From: Diploscapter coronatus
Lineage: Eukaryota; Nematoda; Chromadorea; Rhabditida; Rhabditidae
Reading direction: 5' to 3'
Assembly (NCBI GenBank): GCA_964036155.1
Contig: OZ038423.1
Location: 33,247,249-33,311,248 of the forward strand
Length of the DNA: 64,000 bases
Shown here: in pieces, positions 1-15,100 of the stretch
Layout: the number at the start of each line of letters is the position of its first letter
How positions within the stretch are numbered: position 1 is the stretch's first letter
Made by a program: the position numbers and the translations under genes
The notes under the pieces: model-generated
Database searches by the model: none
What the model was told of the DNA's origin: nothing
What the model saw: only the letters and a program-made list of their open reading frames with translations

Positions 1-118
1 TGAGTTGGAGTTTAATTTCTTCATTTTTAGTGGACGAATAAAAAGTTCTAACAGAATTTATCGTCGAATCTAGTATTTATCATTTTTCTGAAACTTATAA
101 AAAAATTCTTAAAAAAAC

Positions 119-3100
119 CTAGGAATGCTGAAATTGGTAGTCGAGATCTGCTCTCTGTTCTGTCTTTGTCTGAGATCCCTCAACGACGGTCTGGTCGTCA
201 GCCCACTCCTCCCTTCGTTTTGCCCGCCCGCCTTCTGAGAAGTTCGTAGCGTGCAACTGCCAGACTCGATGCTAATCTTGACGTCGATGTGCATGTTCAC
301 TGTCTCTGAAAAATTATGGATTTCTAAATGTTAGGATTTTGAGATTTGACAAGGTAAAATAAAGATTTTTCAGATTCGGTAAACAATAGTGCGAAAATGA
401 TTTATTCAAAAAATTAGCTCACCATTCTTGCCCTTATCCTTTCCGTTGGCCATAGCTGCACTCCCTCCTTCAAGGACGTCCAGCGTCTCCTCTCCAGGCG
501 AATGTCTGTTAGGCAATTCGATCGCAGTGATGTCGGCAAGAGTCTTTTTCAGAGGTGCATTATTCGTGCCACTGCTGCGTTTTGCCACGTTTCCTGGAAA
601 TTTTCGAATTACTCATAATCTCTACCTGACTCGCAACTTTTTCGAAAAATCACACCTTCACCCGCGGGGTTTTATTTGCAAGTCCGATCTCTACACTCAA
701 ATATTAAGCTAGAGACAAGTTATAGACATAAAAAAATAAATACCAGGCCTATCTTCCCGCTTCTTGAGCTTCTCGACGAAAGTCCTTCTGAACTCCTTGA
801 ATCTCAGCAACTCATAACTTCTCAGCTTCTTCGTCTGCACTTCAATCGATTTCTCGGCCGCGTTTTTCGCCTGGAGCTCGGAGACGATGTTTGACTGTTC
901 GTGCATCTGGAAATTCAGAATCTTTAATATTTTTTAAACAAGACAAAAAAGAAAAATCTGACCTTCCTCTCCAACCAGGGTACCCTCTTGTCCATGGGCA
1001 AAGACAGCAATTCCCCTGCGCCCTCGACTTGTTCCACGTCCGGATCAGGTGATTGCTCGTCCTCGATGTCGCAATAGTCCGATTCCTCGTTCTCGCCGAA
1101 CGCCGAAAATGTGTTCACCAGCAATTTCGTAAGTTTTCCTAAAATTGTCCGAAATAGTTTAACGAGCATAAATTTGAAATTAAGTTCATGCAAAATTCGG
1201 ATGTGTAACTTGATTCCAATTTCTTGCTATTCCTTTTCGAATAAACCAAAGTGCTATAAATCTACACGCACCGAGCAGATGTTTAGCAAAAATGAAATTC
1301 GAAAGAAAAAGTTTTTTCTTGATAAAAAACAATTTGGTTCAAAAAATAAGAGAAAAAAACAAACAAACCAATCCGATGATCCAAATCGATGACCATTCCC
1401 CTCATTTCGGATCGAATACTCAGCATCCACTGTGGCTCGCCCAGCACGACACTCGCCTTGGAGCAGAGCTTGTAGCTGCCCGACGGGAAGAAGAAGTAGT
1501 TCGTCTGCGCGTCGCTGCGGGATTCCACGAAATTGTGCGACAGGGCCTGCAGCATTCTTTTCGCATTATTTCGCACTATTTGAAATTATTTGAAACCTAT
1601 GGTAAAGAATATGGAAGAAAGTGAGTTGTGAAGGACAAATTCTGTAAAAAAAAACCACCTGTTCATCGAAATGGTCGACGAAGTTGAGCTTGAATTCGTG
1701 GAATTGCGCCTCGCAGGCCAGCTCCTTCTTGATGTGCACGGAAATGTCGCTTTTCTGGAATTCGAACTTTCATCTTCTTTCATATAAGAGAAAAAATTCA
1801 TGTTTCGTTATTATTTTCGAAAAAAAATTCCTATTTACTACTAAAATGTAACCTGTAGGGACATGACGAGCGCAGGCATGCCTTCAGTGACGTCCTGGCT
1901 GAACAGCGGCATGCACATGTACATACCGTTCGTGATCGACAGCGACAAATTGATATCCACGTCCTGCAAATCCGAATTTATCATTTTCATAGAAACAAAA
2001 ATCAATTTTTCGCATTTTTATCTTCAAACGTTTGTTCCTTTCGACTAAATTAATTCAAAAAATTCCCCAACTTCAGGGATTCTGCTACTACAAATAAAAC
2101 CTCAACAATCGTCTTGATCATAGATAAATCTGTCTTCCTACGATGTGCATAAAACCGTTAACTTTTTAGGAAAAAATAACCTGAATAGGCTGTGGACTGA
2201 ACATGGCTTGCGAGAGGCTGTTGCTTCTGTGCTGTCTGTAGGTCTTGCCTGCGTCTGCATTACTTGTCCCAGACTGTGTCTCGTCATTCCCTCCTCTCGG
2301 CGACGTTTTGTTCTTCAATCGACTCCTCTCGCTGCGCCAGAAATCGTACGTGTTCTTGTAGTTCAGCCACAAGAGAATTGCCTGAAATGTACAAATTACA
2401 AATTATGCTAACTTGTTTTAGAAAATGTGATTGAAACGGAAACTTGAATTTTTCGAAACTTAGCGACCAGGGATGTTGATGGGTCAAAATCTTGTGACCC
2501 GACTCGTGATGCATTCGAAAAACTCGACTCGAACCCCAAACGAAAATACTCATCCTTGATTTTCATTGAAAAAGTCGCTATTCTGCCGATGGAGATTATA
2601 GTGCACTTTTGCTTTTTCTCTATAAGGAAAATTAAACCTAACCAAAATAATCGATTTTTAAAGAGAAAACGCCATACCTTATCGATAGCTGTCGATTTGA
2701 TGAGAATGATGGGTCGATTGACGGAAATATGGTAAGAGTACGCGTTTTGCTTAGACGTCCTTTCCTTGTTCTCGACTCGAACCTGCAAAAAATCGCAATC
2801 TTCAAAAATTCTCAAAATGAAAAGTAAGTTTTACAAAATATCCTAACTTGACTATTTCAAAGCAAATCTAGTAGATGCTTGGATTTTCAATCAAATAGCA
2901 TAAAAGTCCCTACCTGAGTCATAAAAGTGGCGAATTCCTGTAGTTCCTGGTTGACCTCCGCGTACTGCGCCGCTCTGACAAGTTGTCCGAGTTTGGCGTT
3001 GAGTTGGATGACCGCGATCCCCAAGATTTTCTCCTTCTTTGAGCCCTCTTCTCGAACCACCTGCAAAACTTGAGTTTTTCAAAAATTATAATTGCTCAAA

Positions 3101-6100
3101 GCTTCATTTTGAAAATTTAGATGTTTTCCTCCCTATCAACAGTTTCCGAACTTTCTAAAATCAAAATCTCGTAAAAAAGAAGAAAACAATAAAATACCAA
3201 ATTTTAGACTTTTTAAATTCACCTTAAAGAATTTAAGGATTGTTTTGAAAACCCTCAATTTCTTTATTATCGTCACTTTCTCTTTCAAATTATTCGACCT
3301 CGTCAAAGAATAAATTTGCATGATGATAGGAAAATTTTTAGATTTCTAAAGATTAACTAACCCATTTGTTGGTAAGTTGCGCGTCAAAGCTGTCGATAGT
3401 GAATCGGACGGCGATGTTCGTCGGGGTTGAGGCGGTCAATTGCAGCCAGGGGACTCCTGTGCCTTGCACCTGAACAAAACTTATTTTCTCATATTTTCAT
3501 TCTCAATTTTTAGATTACTGTATCATTTTTCAGTAAATTCAAGTAACCCAAAAAAGAAAAAATAATAGGAAGTTCAAGTATGAAAAAATAAAAGACTCAA
3601 ATCATCTGTTTTGTTGAAAATAGAATTTTTCCTAAGGAATTTTGGAAATTTCTCAACCTGCAGAGAAAACAGAAGGGGTGGTTTGTCGACGACCAACGTG
3701 GAGTGTTCGGGCTCTGCCTCGGAGACGAGCATCGACTTGATTTTGTTGTCCGACGATTTGAGTCGCTTGATAAGACTCTTGAAGTCCTCGCGAAAGGTCT
3801 GTTCGGCGAACAGAATCTGGTTCAACAGATCCGTCGTGAAGGTGTGGCTCACCTGGCCTGAAAATTAAACAAAAATGAGAGTTTCAGAAGCAGATTTGGG
3901 AAATTTCGAACCGCGGTTACTGCCTGAAAAGAGATAGTATGTCTTATCGAGAGACAGAAAGAGGAAATGTACTTTTTCTCTCGATTAGACATACTATCTC
4001 GGTTAGAAGTTTTCTAAGTCTGTTCAGAATGTCTCAAAAAACAAGTTTAAAAGATTAGAAAAATTACAATAGTTGAGTGAGTTTTTTGTCGTGAAAGATG
4101 CAAATTTCCATACAAATCACGAGTTTAATGTAGAAATTACCCAAAGTGAGCATCATCTGCAGGTATCCTCCTTCCCGATAGTGCAGTTGTTTGTCCGTGG
4201 AAGGTCTCTTTTGGTGGTGTCCGAATTCTTTCTCGATCTGCAAAAAATCACTATTATTTTTCAATTTATTCCAATTTCATTACCGTGTACTGTCCGACGC
4301 AGGAGAGACTTGGCAGAGGCAGGTTGATGTTCTCCATGTCCCGAGTCGTCACGGAGAATTCTGCCTCGTGCTTGGTGATCGAGGCACGCCAATTCGCCTC
4401 GTTGCCTGAAGTTTCAAAGATTTTCTTTCGTTATTCGAAAATTCTAGAAAATTGTCTTTTTGGGAATTTAGAAAGTTTTTTTTGGGATATCCATGAAAAC
4501 TTGCACATTGTAGAAGTTGAAATAAGTTTAAACCGCGATATCGAAAAATCTAACGCTAGAGAGTAAAAAATGGCATTTTGAAGAATGAAGGAACAAATCC
4601 ATCGATTATTGAAAATTGGAAAATCAAATATGGGGAAAAAGTGGAAATCCGTACCAGTGACCCCCGAGCTGGTGGCGCCGTACATGATGTATTTGACGCG
4701 GAGACTCGGCAGCGGATTCAGGGCCAACTCGATATTTCGCACTTCCAGCGTGAAATTGACGGTAGCTATTGCGGGTCGTCTGAAAATTCCATTTTTAAAA
4801 GAGGTAAAATTAGACATGCTATCGGAAGCTCGTAAATATCACTGCGGAAATAAAATTCAGATTATAGTGTCTTTTCGCGAAACTTATTCCTACCAAATTA
4901 TTGAAATAACTAGAGATAATCCAAAATTTCGATATCAAAATGGGATAGAAAACGAGAATACAGAACTTCATCACAAAGCATATTTCGATCAATTTTGAAA
5001 AGAAATAAATAAGTAAAGTTGTTCGTGAATCATTATATCGAAATCATTTGCGAAACCGAGAATACGAAACCATTTTTGGCTACATATTTCGTTAATTTAC
5101 AAATCATTCATTTTGAAATAGGAAAAATAGGGGCGTGTCGACGAGAGTAGCTCTAGCCTTGATGCGAGAAACAGCATTGAAAGAGGAGAGAGACGAGAAA
5201 GGGCTAGAGAAATCGGAAATCAGGGACGCACAGACAGGAGCGGGGAGGCCTCAAGTCGATGTTCATTTGAATTGAGGGAGAGAAGGAAATGTCGAGGAAA
5301 AAGAAATGCCAAGGCTTCGCCCGCTTATTCTCAACTCCGCCCCTATTTTTCCCATTTCAAAATGCAAAAAATATAGTAAGAAACAAACTGACCTGGCCGT
5401 GACTGGAGCACTTGTCGCCGATGACGGAGGAAGTGATTGGGCGTGTTGCCTTGGGAGGTAGCTTCCCGGAGCCCTGATGGGCTCTCCTTCTTTCGAAGCG
5501 GCTGGAGATAAAGGAGACGGAGGAGACCGGGTCTGGTCGGGCGAAACGACGACCGGAACGACCGGCAGAAGAATCATATCGAGTGGAGTCGAGCCCGCTG
5601 GGGGAGGCTGTGCAGAGAGACGGTTCAGTTGTTGCTCAATCTAGAAATTTTCATTTTTCTTTAAAAAAAACCAATATTTTGAGAAAAATGGGTTTTTAGA
5701 AAGAAATCAATGACTCGTTTTTCAATAAGAACAATCCATAATTCGTTAAAATGCCAAAACGAACTGCATTATTTCCCCTTTCTATTCACAAGGTATGTTC
5801 CAAACTTTCGATAAACAAGTTTCAAATAGTCATTCGGTAATGAGTGTAAGGATGATAGAAAAATATCTTTAAAAATGTAGAATTTAGAGAAAAAAAACCT
5901 GCGGTCCATGTTTCATGACAACTTCATGCAGGATCTGCGCACTCATCGGCATGTCACCTTTCATGTCGCCCAAAGTCACTTCCAGCAGAGCATTCGTTTT
6001 TCCGTTCAAAGCAAATCTTCTGCAAATTCGATGTTTCAAAATTCATAAGGTAGGGCCCCTTGTAGCTATCACCCTTTTCTGAGAAATAATATGGGGAAGA

Positions 6101-9100
6101 GAAAAAAGTGGTAATTAAGCGAGCCTAAAATAGGAAAAATGCCAACTATCATTTTGCATTGTGGTTTTTACCAAAATAGAATTTTTTCCGAAAAAAATCG
6201 TACCGATTGAATTTGGCCTTGCTTTGAGAAAGTGCGGCAGAGAAGATGTACTGATTCTGCACCTGCCTACTGCTATCGGATTCCATCACATTCAGAGTCG
6301 CTTTGCTGAAATTGTTCATTATTCGTCGAATACTGAAATGCTCACTTCAGTTGCAGCTTGAACTGATCAAAGTCCCTTTCTCTGTCGATTGCACTCGTGT
6401 TGGCCGTGAGATTCGGATCGTGAATCGAAGAGGAACTCAGGTTCGACATCAGCGATTGGCAAGTTTCTGGATCTCTGAAAAAAACAATCGACTTATGTTT
6501 CAGCCTTTCGATACGTACGAAATTTATGCAGAGGAAGTATTATAAAATCAATAAAAATTCCAATAATAGAATTTTTCAATTATTAGATTCGACTACTAGG
6601 GAAAATTGGACAAATTTAGAACTGAAAACATTGATAATAAGCAAGAAAATACGAATGAGCTTCACGGGTTTGAGAGCGATTTAAAAATAGCGGAGAATCT
6701 TTGATAGGTATAAAAAAAACATACCCCGAACTTTAGAAGATTTCATATATTTTTTAAATCCAAAATGTCCTTACTTAGCAATTGGTAGCCTCCTGTGATG
6801 TAGGTTGATGGTGTGGATGGCGAAGGAGATGTAGACATCGGTGCGGGACGTCTCGATTCGGACCGAGTCGAGCAGAAACTCGCCGTCGATGTTCGTCAGA
6901 ATTTCGCCTGAAAAAACCACTTCTTCCCTTGTACTTACCACTAACTGTTAGGTCAGAAAATGTAGGACAAATTATGTAAACTACACTGCTGTTCATAATT
7001 ATGTAGACCCCCCATATTTTCAGGTTTCACTATGAAGACGCGGACAAAAACAATTCTCAATATGATTATCAGATAGGGGATATTGAAAAACCCTTGTATG
7101 TTAATTTTCAGGAAAAATTACCAACAATTTATTGATTTGTTGAAAAAAATCAATTTTAAACCTTGTTCATAATTATATAGACCCCTACGAGTTTTTGACC
7201 CTCTACTCGCAAGACAAGAAGTAATCTGATCCAAATTTTTATCACATGTTTACTGAAATATCATTCATATATCCCCAAAATTTCAGGACAATCTGACTTA
7301 CAACAAGGTATCTACGAATTTTTTTTTAAAAGTGCTCTTAACTATGGAAATTGAGAAGTTCTGGAATTTTCACGATCGATGCAATGTCGAAATAGTGCGT
7401 AAAAGCGAAAGATTAACCCCTAACCTTTCTTATCTCTAAATACTAGTTCGTACGTTGCGACGGTTGACTCGCTGCGATATTTCCAATTTACCGAAACTGA
7501 CCAAAAATGTTAGTGGGGGCTTAGAAAAAATTCATAACTCAAGATATAGCTACTCAATCAGGGAATTAATGTCATGTCATAATAACATCATTATTGGGTT
7601 TTTTAAATACCACATTGGTATATCTTGGAAAAAATCTTTTAGGGAGGTAGCACGGGGTTTTCAAAATTTTCTCAAAAATAGGATAATTTTCCATAGTTAA
7701 GGGGACGTCGAATGTTTTAAGCGGTCGTCAAGCCCAAAAGCGCAACTTCAGAAGACATATTTGGTCTCAAAAGAAGCGCAATAGGGTATATTCTCAAGAT
7801 CAGTGATATTTATCCAGATATCATATCATGTATCCACTTCCTAATTTTTTTTCTAAGCCCCCACTAACATTTTTGGTCAGTTTCGGTAAATTGGAAATAT
7901 CGCAGCGAGTCAACCGTCGCAACGTACGAACTAGTATTTAGAGATAAGAAAGGTTAGGGGTTAATCTTTCGCTTTTACGCACTATTTCGACATTGCATCG
8001 ATCGTGAAAATTCCAGAACTTCTCAATTTCCATAGTTAAGAGCACTTTTAAAAAAAAATTCGTAGATACCTTGTTGTAAGTCAGATTGTCCTGAAATTTT
8101 GGGGATATATGAATGATATTTCAGTAAACATGTGATAAAAATTTGGATCAGATTACTTCTTGTCTTGCGAGTAGAGGGTCAAAAACTCGTAGGGGTCTAT
8201 ATAATTATGAACAAGGTTTAAAATTGATTTTTTTCAACAAATCAATAAATTGTTGGTAATTTTTCCTGAAAATTAACATACAAGGGTTTTTCAATATCCC
8301 CTATCTGATAATCATATTGAGAATTGTTTTTGTCCGCGTCTTCATAGTGAAACCTGAAAATATGGGGGGTCTACATAATTATGAACAGCAGTGTATTGTC
8401 GCTAGAATCAATTTTCTTATTGAATTTTCAAATTAAATCGTTTTCTTTCTCAAATCATATTTTGTTAGGAAAAAAATTATTTCAAAAATCCTTGGGTTCG
8501 CATAAAACGATTTTTCGACTTACCCTTATTCGACCTGACACTCTTCATGAGCTGCATGTTCTTCTCGAAGTCTTTCTTGATCTCGATCACTTTCTCCTCC
8601 CAGCCCGAGTTCACTTGCGCCGATTCGCTGCTTTCCTCCGTCGCATTTCTGACGCTGTTTTGTCTGAAATCATGGGAAAAACATGAAATAGAAAATTCTA
8701 CAACTTATTCGAAAGATCGCACGTTTTGAAACTGACATACAATTGTCACCATTTCAAAAAGTACTAACTTTCGAATAAGAGAAATTTCTCGACGAATAAA
8801 CTGCCCCCGTCGGCATTGAACGACACCACCAGCGGGCAGTTTTTGTCGAGTTTACTCGAAATGAATAGCATTTCTCCATCAGTCAGTATGCAATAGTTTT
8901 GCATACCTAGCTTTTCTCTTCCTGTCCTTGCCCGAATCAGCCCTCTGTTTCCCGAGGTTGGCATCCAAAGCCGATTGGATCACCGCGGCGACTTCCTTCA
9001 CGAGACACATCGACCCGATGTCCACAGCGATTCTGGAGAATTTCATTTCTATTCAAAGTGAACTTCTTCGAAAATTTCTATATTTATGTCAATTAAAGAA

Positions 9101-12100
9101 AAAACTTACTTGATTCCATCGAGCGACCCCTTGTATTCGACGGTAAGCAGCCCATACAGCGGTGTCACAGAGCGTTTGTCATTTTCCAGCTGCCAGTCGA
9201 TTTTGCCCGTAACTTGAAGTTGTTTCAGTTGAATCAGATTCTGAAAAAAATCATTAACTTTCTGATTTTTCCCTTGAATTACTTTATCTAAAAAAAAATC
9301 AAAAGTCTTCTTTGGTTGATGCTTTTTTATGCTTCTATCTCCCCAGATTAAAAAATTCACAATTTTCGATCTTCAAAAAAGCAGTACTTATTTGACTAGG
9401 ATATTTTGTTTAAATTTGAAATTTTGAATTTTACCTGGAAATGCTGAGTGACGTAGGACTGTCTATCCGAAAGAGAATTGATGATTTTCTGCTCGACCAT
9501 TTTGATGTCGATTCCGTGCAAATTGATCTGCAATATTTTCGATAAGTCTCAAGAAAATCATAATTTCTCGTCAAATCTACACCTAATATTGAGAAATAGA
9601 GGCGCACCGATGTTTAATTAAACTAATAGTATAAAAATGTTTTCGAAGTTTCATAGTAGATCCTTTATCATAACTGTCTCTTCATCAAATAACGGACTTT
9701 CAAAAGTGAATAAGATGACACCGCAAATTTTTAATGGTCAACTCTCAAAAATCTAAAAAAAAAAAAAAAAAGAAGAAATTTTAACCAGACTTAGGCCGTT
9801 TTCCACCGTAAATATCCATTATGAGGTTAGTTATTTCAGTTAGCTTTGAATTACTATCCTCAATAATGAGACGAGAGATGATGACCGAATTTTGCGGTGG
9901 AAAACGCCCCAAGTCTGATTTGAACCTCGAAATGAGCCGTGAATTTTTCGACCGCGACTTCTTCCACCCCGGTCCATTCCAGCTGCCTGAATCTGTAGAT
10001 GGAATAGAAGAAAGCCTTCTGCACGATGTCCATCGGGTTGACGTATTTGCTGCCTCCCTGATGCGCTGTCTTTCTTCCCTCTCGCTTTTCCTTCCTTTCA
10101 CGATGAGCATTCAGCACCCACGTGTAGAGGTCCACTGCAAAAATGTTGAATAGGAATCCAAAATTATCGTCTTTTTCACAAGTAATTTCAAGAATATTTT
10201 CTCTGAAAATTGTAAGATACGATTTTGATATATCAGAGTTTCAATGAAATTTGAATTTGAAGTTAACAAAAATACTACTTTTCGGTGTGGCGGCTATCAA
10301 TTCCTTGTCTTCCTTATCGGTTGAAATTGGGACTGCTTCATCGAAATTGTTCGATGCGCCACGAGATACATGCTAAAGTACTCATTTTCAACAAAAAATC
10401 ATATTTAAAACAAGCAAAGAACGAGCCTTGCTTCTATGCAACAAATTGCTGAGACTGCTGGTGGCAGCATTGACGGGCGTCGAGCCGATTCCAGTCATGT
10501 CGATTCGCGTCTCGCTGCGCATCGTGTTCAGCGGGGTCACTTCCTGCACCTTGAAACGGGCCGCTTCTTCGAGGGAGGTTAACTGAAAGAGTCCGTTCGG
10601 ATGTTAGTTGCAATGCAGCTTGCAACTCGTTCAAAATAGCACAAGAAATGATGCAGTTTGATGGAATCGCGCTCTCTTCATTTTCCATGCTATTTCTTCT
10701 CTCTTCTCGCTATGCGCTAGCAGGACCGTGTCCAAAACTTGAAAGCCTGGAAATTACCTTGATATTTCTGCTGATGTCGGGCTGCCAGTGACTGAGCAGA
10801 GCCATGAGCGCAGTTTTCCTGGCCTTTTTCTCCGCGAACTCCTCGTGGACCTCGAACTCAGCAGCCAGCTCCTTCTCTGCATTGTCAGCAAACGCGCACC
10901 ATCTGAATTTGTCATTCTATGTTTCAAAAAAATCTTATTTTCGTAGAAAAGTGACAACAATTATTGAGTTGACGAATGAGCTATTCTTGGTATTTAGAAA
11001 AAGAGGCGAGAATTTTCTGTGTGGAGCTGGGGAGAAATCTACACCAAAATAACAAGGAAACCGCATATATTTTAGTAGAAATCATCTTTAATTCATAGAA
11101 AAGACTAAATTGACATGGAAATTTGTATGCTTCATTAAAGATGAGATATATTCGAACGTTTCACTTCGATTTTTCAGAAATAGAAAAATTTGCTTACTTG
11201 AAGAGCGTCAGCGTGAGCATACAGGAACCGCAAGCGCACTGCTGCTGGCCGAGTCGTTTTACTGCCGCCATTCGGTGCTTACCGCTTTGGACACACTGAA
11301 AATTGGACTTTTTTACAAAATGTTTGGATTTTTTTTGGAAGTTTCAATTTTAGACAAAAATTATAATAATCCTTACAACTTTCTCATGAGTGCAGTCGAG
11401 TGCCAATTTGAGCAATTTCATCATTGTTATGTCCGACCATCTTGTTAGGGTTTTTTCCAGCTGAAAAAATTTGAAAGTCCATTTTTCTCTCCTTAAAATA
11501 AAAACTTTTCTTACCGTAAAACAAGCGGTCTCGAACGATTTTACGGTGTTGATCCACTGGAAAATTGCAGGCTGAAGTGCCTCGTAAATGGGGAACTCGT
11601 TTTTGCCAGTCAATTCCAGGGCGCGGGCCATCACGAATATCGACGTCACGGTGTCGATTTCGACCTGAATTTTGAAAAATGAAATTTTATTTTTGAAAAA
11701 CCACGAAGGAAAAATTAATTCAAAATGAAGTGACTGATTCTTTTGTTCGAGATAAGCGATAAGATGGGATTTTAGAGAAATAGTGTGAAGAATATAATAG
11801 ACACGTTGCTCCCTATCGTATTTGAGTAGTCAGAAGGAATAAATAGCTCTTTGAGAAATGCCAACCTTCAACTGATTATGAATCGTAAGCCGTTCGGAGT
11901 TGGTCGTATTTTTCGACGAATCCAATGCCAAGTTTGACGGAGTTCCCAAATCAACGACGGGCGAGACGACAGGGAGTTTCTAAAAGACATCAATTTTTAA
12001 CACTTTCCATCAAATTGAAAAAATAATTTTCCGAAACAAATTATTTTATAGGTTTCAGATTCTATTCATTTACAGAAGATAAAGTTGACCGTAAATCTAG

Positions 12101-15100
12101 GGATCCTCTGCAACTCGACGACAACTCGGGGGCTTTTAAATTCGAAGAGGATTCTCGGCTGTCTGTCAGTCATCTTCTTGGACAAAGGACAGAGTTCCCA
12201 CTGCAGGTCTGGACGCATGAGGCTGTTCGACACACGGAAATCGTTAGAAGCCGAGTGGCTCAACTGCAATATTTTCGACATTTTTTGTTCAAAAATGTAC
12301 AACTTTTAACATTAATGAAAAATATCTCTGGTTCAAAATTATAGCAATTTTCTAATAGCAAAAGATTATTTACTGCCCAAGAATATAAATTAAAAAAAAA
12401 ACAGAAAAGTTTGTTTAAAAAATCTCCTAACCTGAATGCACTGGACGGAAATCGGTTTAGTCGTAAGTTGATATGCCGAAGCCTGTTTTTCCTCGTCCTT
12501 TCCCTTCGTTTGGTCGACAATCAGCTGTTCGTTGTCCGAATTCACGATTTCTGCGCCTTCGAACACGACAGTCAGCAGATTCGCAGAGGACGCAGGGAAA
12601 CCGGAATGCAGGACTGCGGTCTGGAAAATGCAAATGTTAGGATTTTTAGGGGGAGAAATTGAAATATTAAGATAAGTGAACAATTCCTACCGTTCCGACC
12701 GGCTGTTCGCATTGAAACAGCGTCAAATCAACGACGGGAAGATGGGCGAAAATGTCGATTCGCAAATCGCGAACTTGTTTATCTGAAAAAAAAACAAATA
12801 ATTTTCAAAAATAAATTCTAAAAAGTGCAATTTTTAATAAAAAATCCACCCGAGAAAATTTTAAATGGCATTTTTAGAAAAAAAAAATTGCATACCTTTG
12901 TTGAACAGACTCTCCAACAAGGGCTGTTTGTGCCCCTTCAGCGAACAGCTGCTGTAGCAGAGTTGCAGCAGGACGGCCGGATGGAGTTTGGGAATGTGGG
13001 AGGAGAGAGACGAGATGAAAGACTCCAAGGAGTCGAGGCCGATCGGAGTGAAAAAGATCTGAAATGAAAGAGATAATTATTCTAATTAGCTTTTCTAGTT
13101 AGAGATAATTCACCAATTAAATCCAACTTAGTTACCTTGATGGACTTTCCCGCTCTGCCTCTGATCTTCAAATTCTTGCATTCCTTCCACCTTTCCTCGT
13201 TTTCCTTTCCATCCTCAGTTCGTTCCTGCTGGCTGAACTGCCTGCTCACCGCGAATTGCGTGTTGTTGATGCCTTCTTCCGCCTGGAAAATCAAATTTAG
13301 AAAAATAGAACAATTGTTTTTTTTTTAGAAATTTTCATCAAATTACAATAGAATTTATGAAAAGTAAGAAAGTCGAATTTTGATAAGATGCCTGAGATTT
13401 ACCGTCTTGAATTCCCAAACCCTCTGCCGATTCCACGACTCGATGGGTGTTTCTCCCTGTCGGGGCGGTCCATCCACGGCACTCCTCCTCAATTCCAATC
13501 GATTCAGAAAGTCCTCATACGGACCGAGACTCGCTGCTGAGGGACCGACAGAGTCGTGCTGAAAAATCCTCGACTTATTAGCAGATTTCTGAAAAATCTA
13601 CTCATTCTTTATTTCCCGCATTTCTTCTGGTTTCATTCAGATTGACTTTCGTAACAATATTTTTTAATAAAATGTCCTCAAATAAGTTCATCGTTATTTT
13701 CGCTTTATAAATTTCTTTATGTAGCTTTTCTGATAATCGGATAATTTATTTGGAAAGTGTTTAGAAATAGTCTAAATGACATACGGACGCAGCCGACCTA
13801 GCCGAATGATAGGAATCCGTGTCGGTAGCGGAGAATTGCTGGTGAACCAGTCTTTTAGATCTCGACGTTGAACTCGGAGTCATAACGCTCTTGTCCTTGT
13901 ACGCGTAATAAGGCAGACCGGAGAGAACTCTGAAAATGACTGCTAATTTGGCATCATCTAATAATTTTGTGACGCAGTATTTTGAAGTCATCTGAATATT
14001 CTAAAAATTGACGTACTTCATATTTCTATTGACGACACTCTGTAGTATTCCGGGTTGCTGCTTGGAATCTGGGATGATCGACGGTGCGAAGAGCTTCGAA
14101 TGGACAACGACGAGGAAGTCTTTGCCACTGGAAATCAATCATTTTCAGAAGTTGCAAAAATTGCCATTTTTTCAAATTCCGACTCAACAAATATCAAAAA
14201 TTCAAGACTTCTCACAAGAGGTATTCCTTTAGAAAGGAGAAAATCTTGATTTTCAAAAATTCTCATTCTTTTACAAACATAATCATAAAGTTCATTTTTT
14301 CAGAAATAATCTCAATTTAGAAAAATCTATCTTACATAGTATCTTCTTCAGCAAAGAAAGCAGTGTCTCCTTTGCAAGCACATCCCTCTCTTCTGTCATC
14401 TCTCCATAGAAAATGTAGTCGCTTCGTCTGTTCGTCATGCCGCCTCACGAACTCCCTTCTCAGCGCATCGAGATGAGCCGCTTCTGGCATCAGAGGCAGA
14501 GTCAGACCAATTCCGATGTTATCGATCCGAATGCACCCCGTTTCGAGCCATTTTTCTGGTTCGTCTGAAAAAAATCTTCCAAATATAAAAAATTGTGTTT
14601 CAGAAAAAAGCAAATAATTAGGCTTTTCTTAAAATAATCAATAATCCGGGGGTGGCCTGAACGCCAATACAAATTGGGGAAAACATCGGATTTTAAAATG
14701 AGAACGTTCTAAAATTATAAGAGAATTTAAAGTTAGCAGATTTTTACCCGAATGCGGCGAGGAAGAGGCAGTTTTGATGGCCTGTCTCAGCTGGATTCGG
14801 CTAGTCTTGAGGTAGAGATGCTCCGTGAAGATGTCCTGCTCGGCGTTGCACAGCGAGAAGCGTATCGGGTCGGATGATAGCTGCAAGTTTAAAATCAATT
14901 TTTCTCCCAATTCAAAGGAAAAATACAAAAACGCCAATTTTTTCAAAAATTTGATATTTTCGAAAAAGACGAAATTTTTAAGCAATATTAGAATTTTAAA
15001 AAATCTAACTTTTAAAAATAAAGAAAAATCCCGAACCTGCAGAATACTGTTTCCTTCTTGCATGCAGATGTCGATTTCATCGACCGCCACTCTGACCAGC

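Noticed and set aside
7455..7700. 81-codon frame in the palindromic element as a possible transposase
   Set aside because: Too short, crosses from arm to spacer, and lacks any DDE-type motif.
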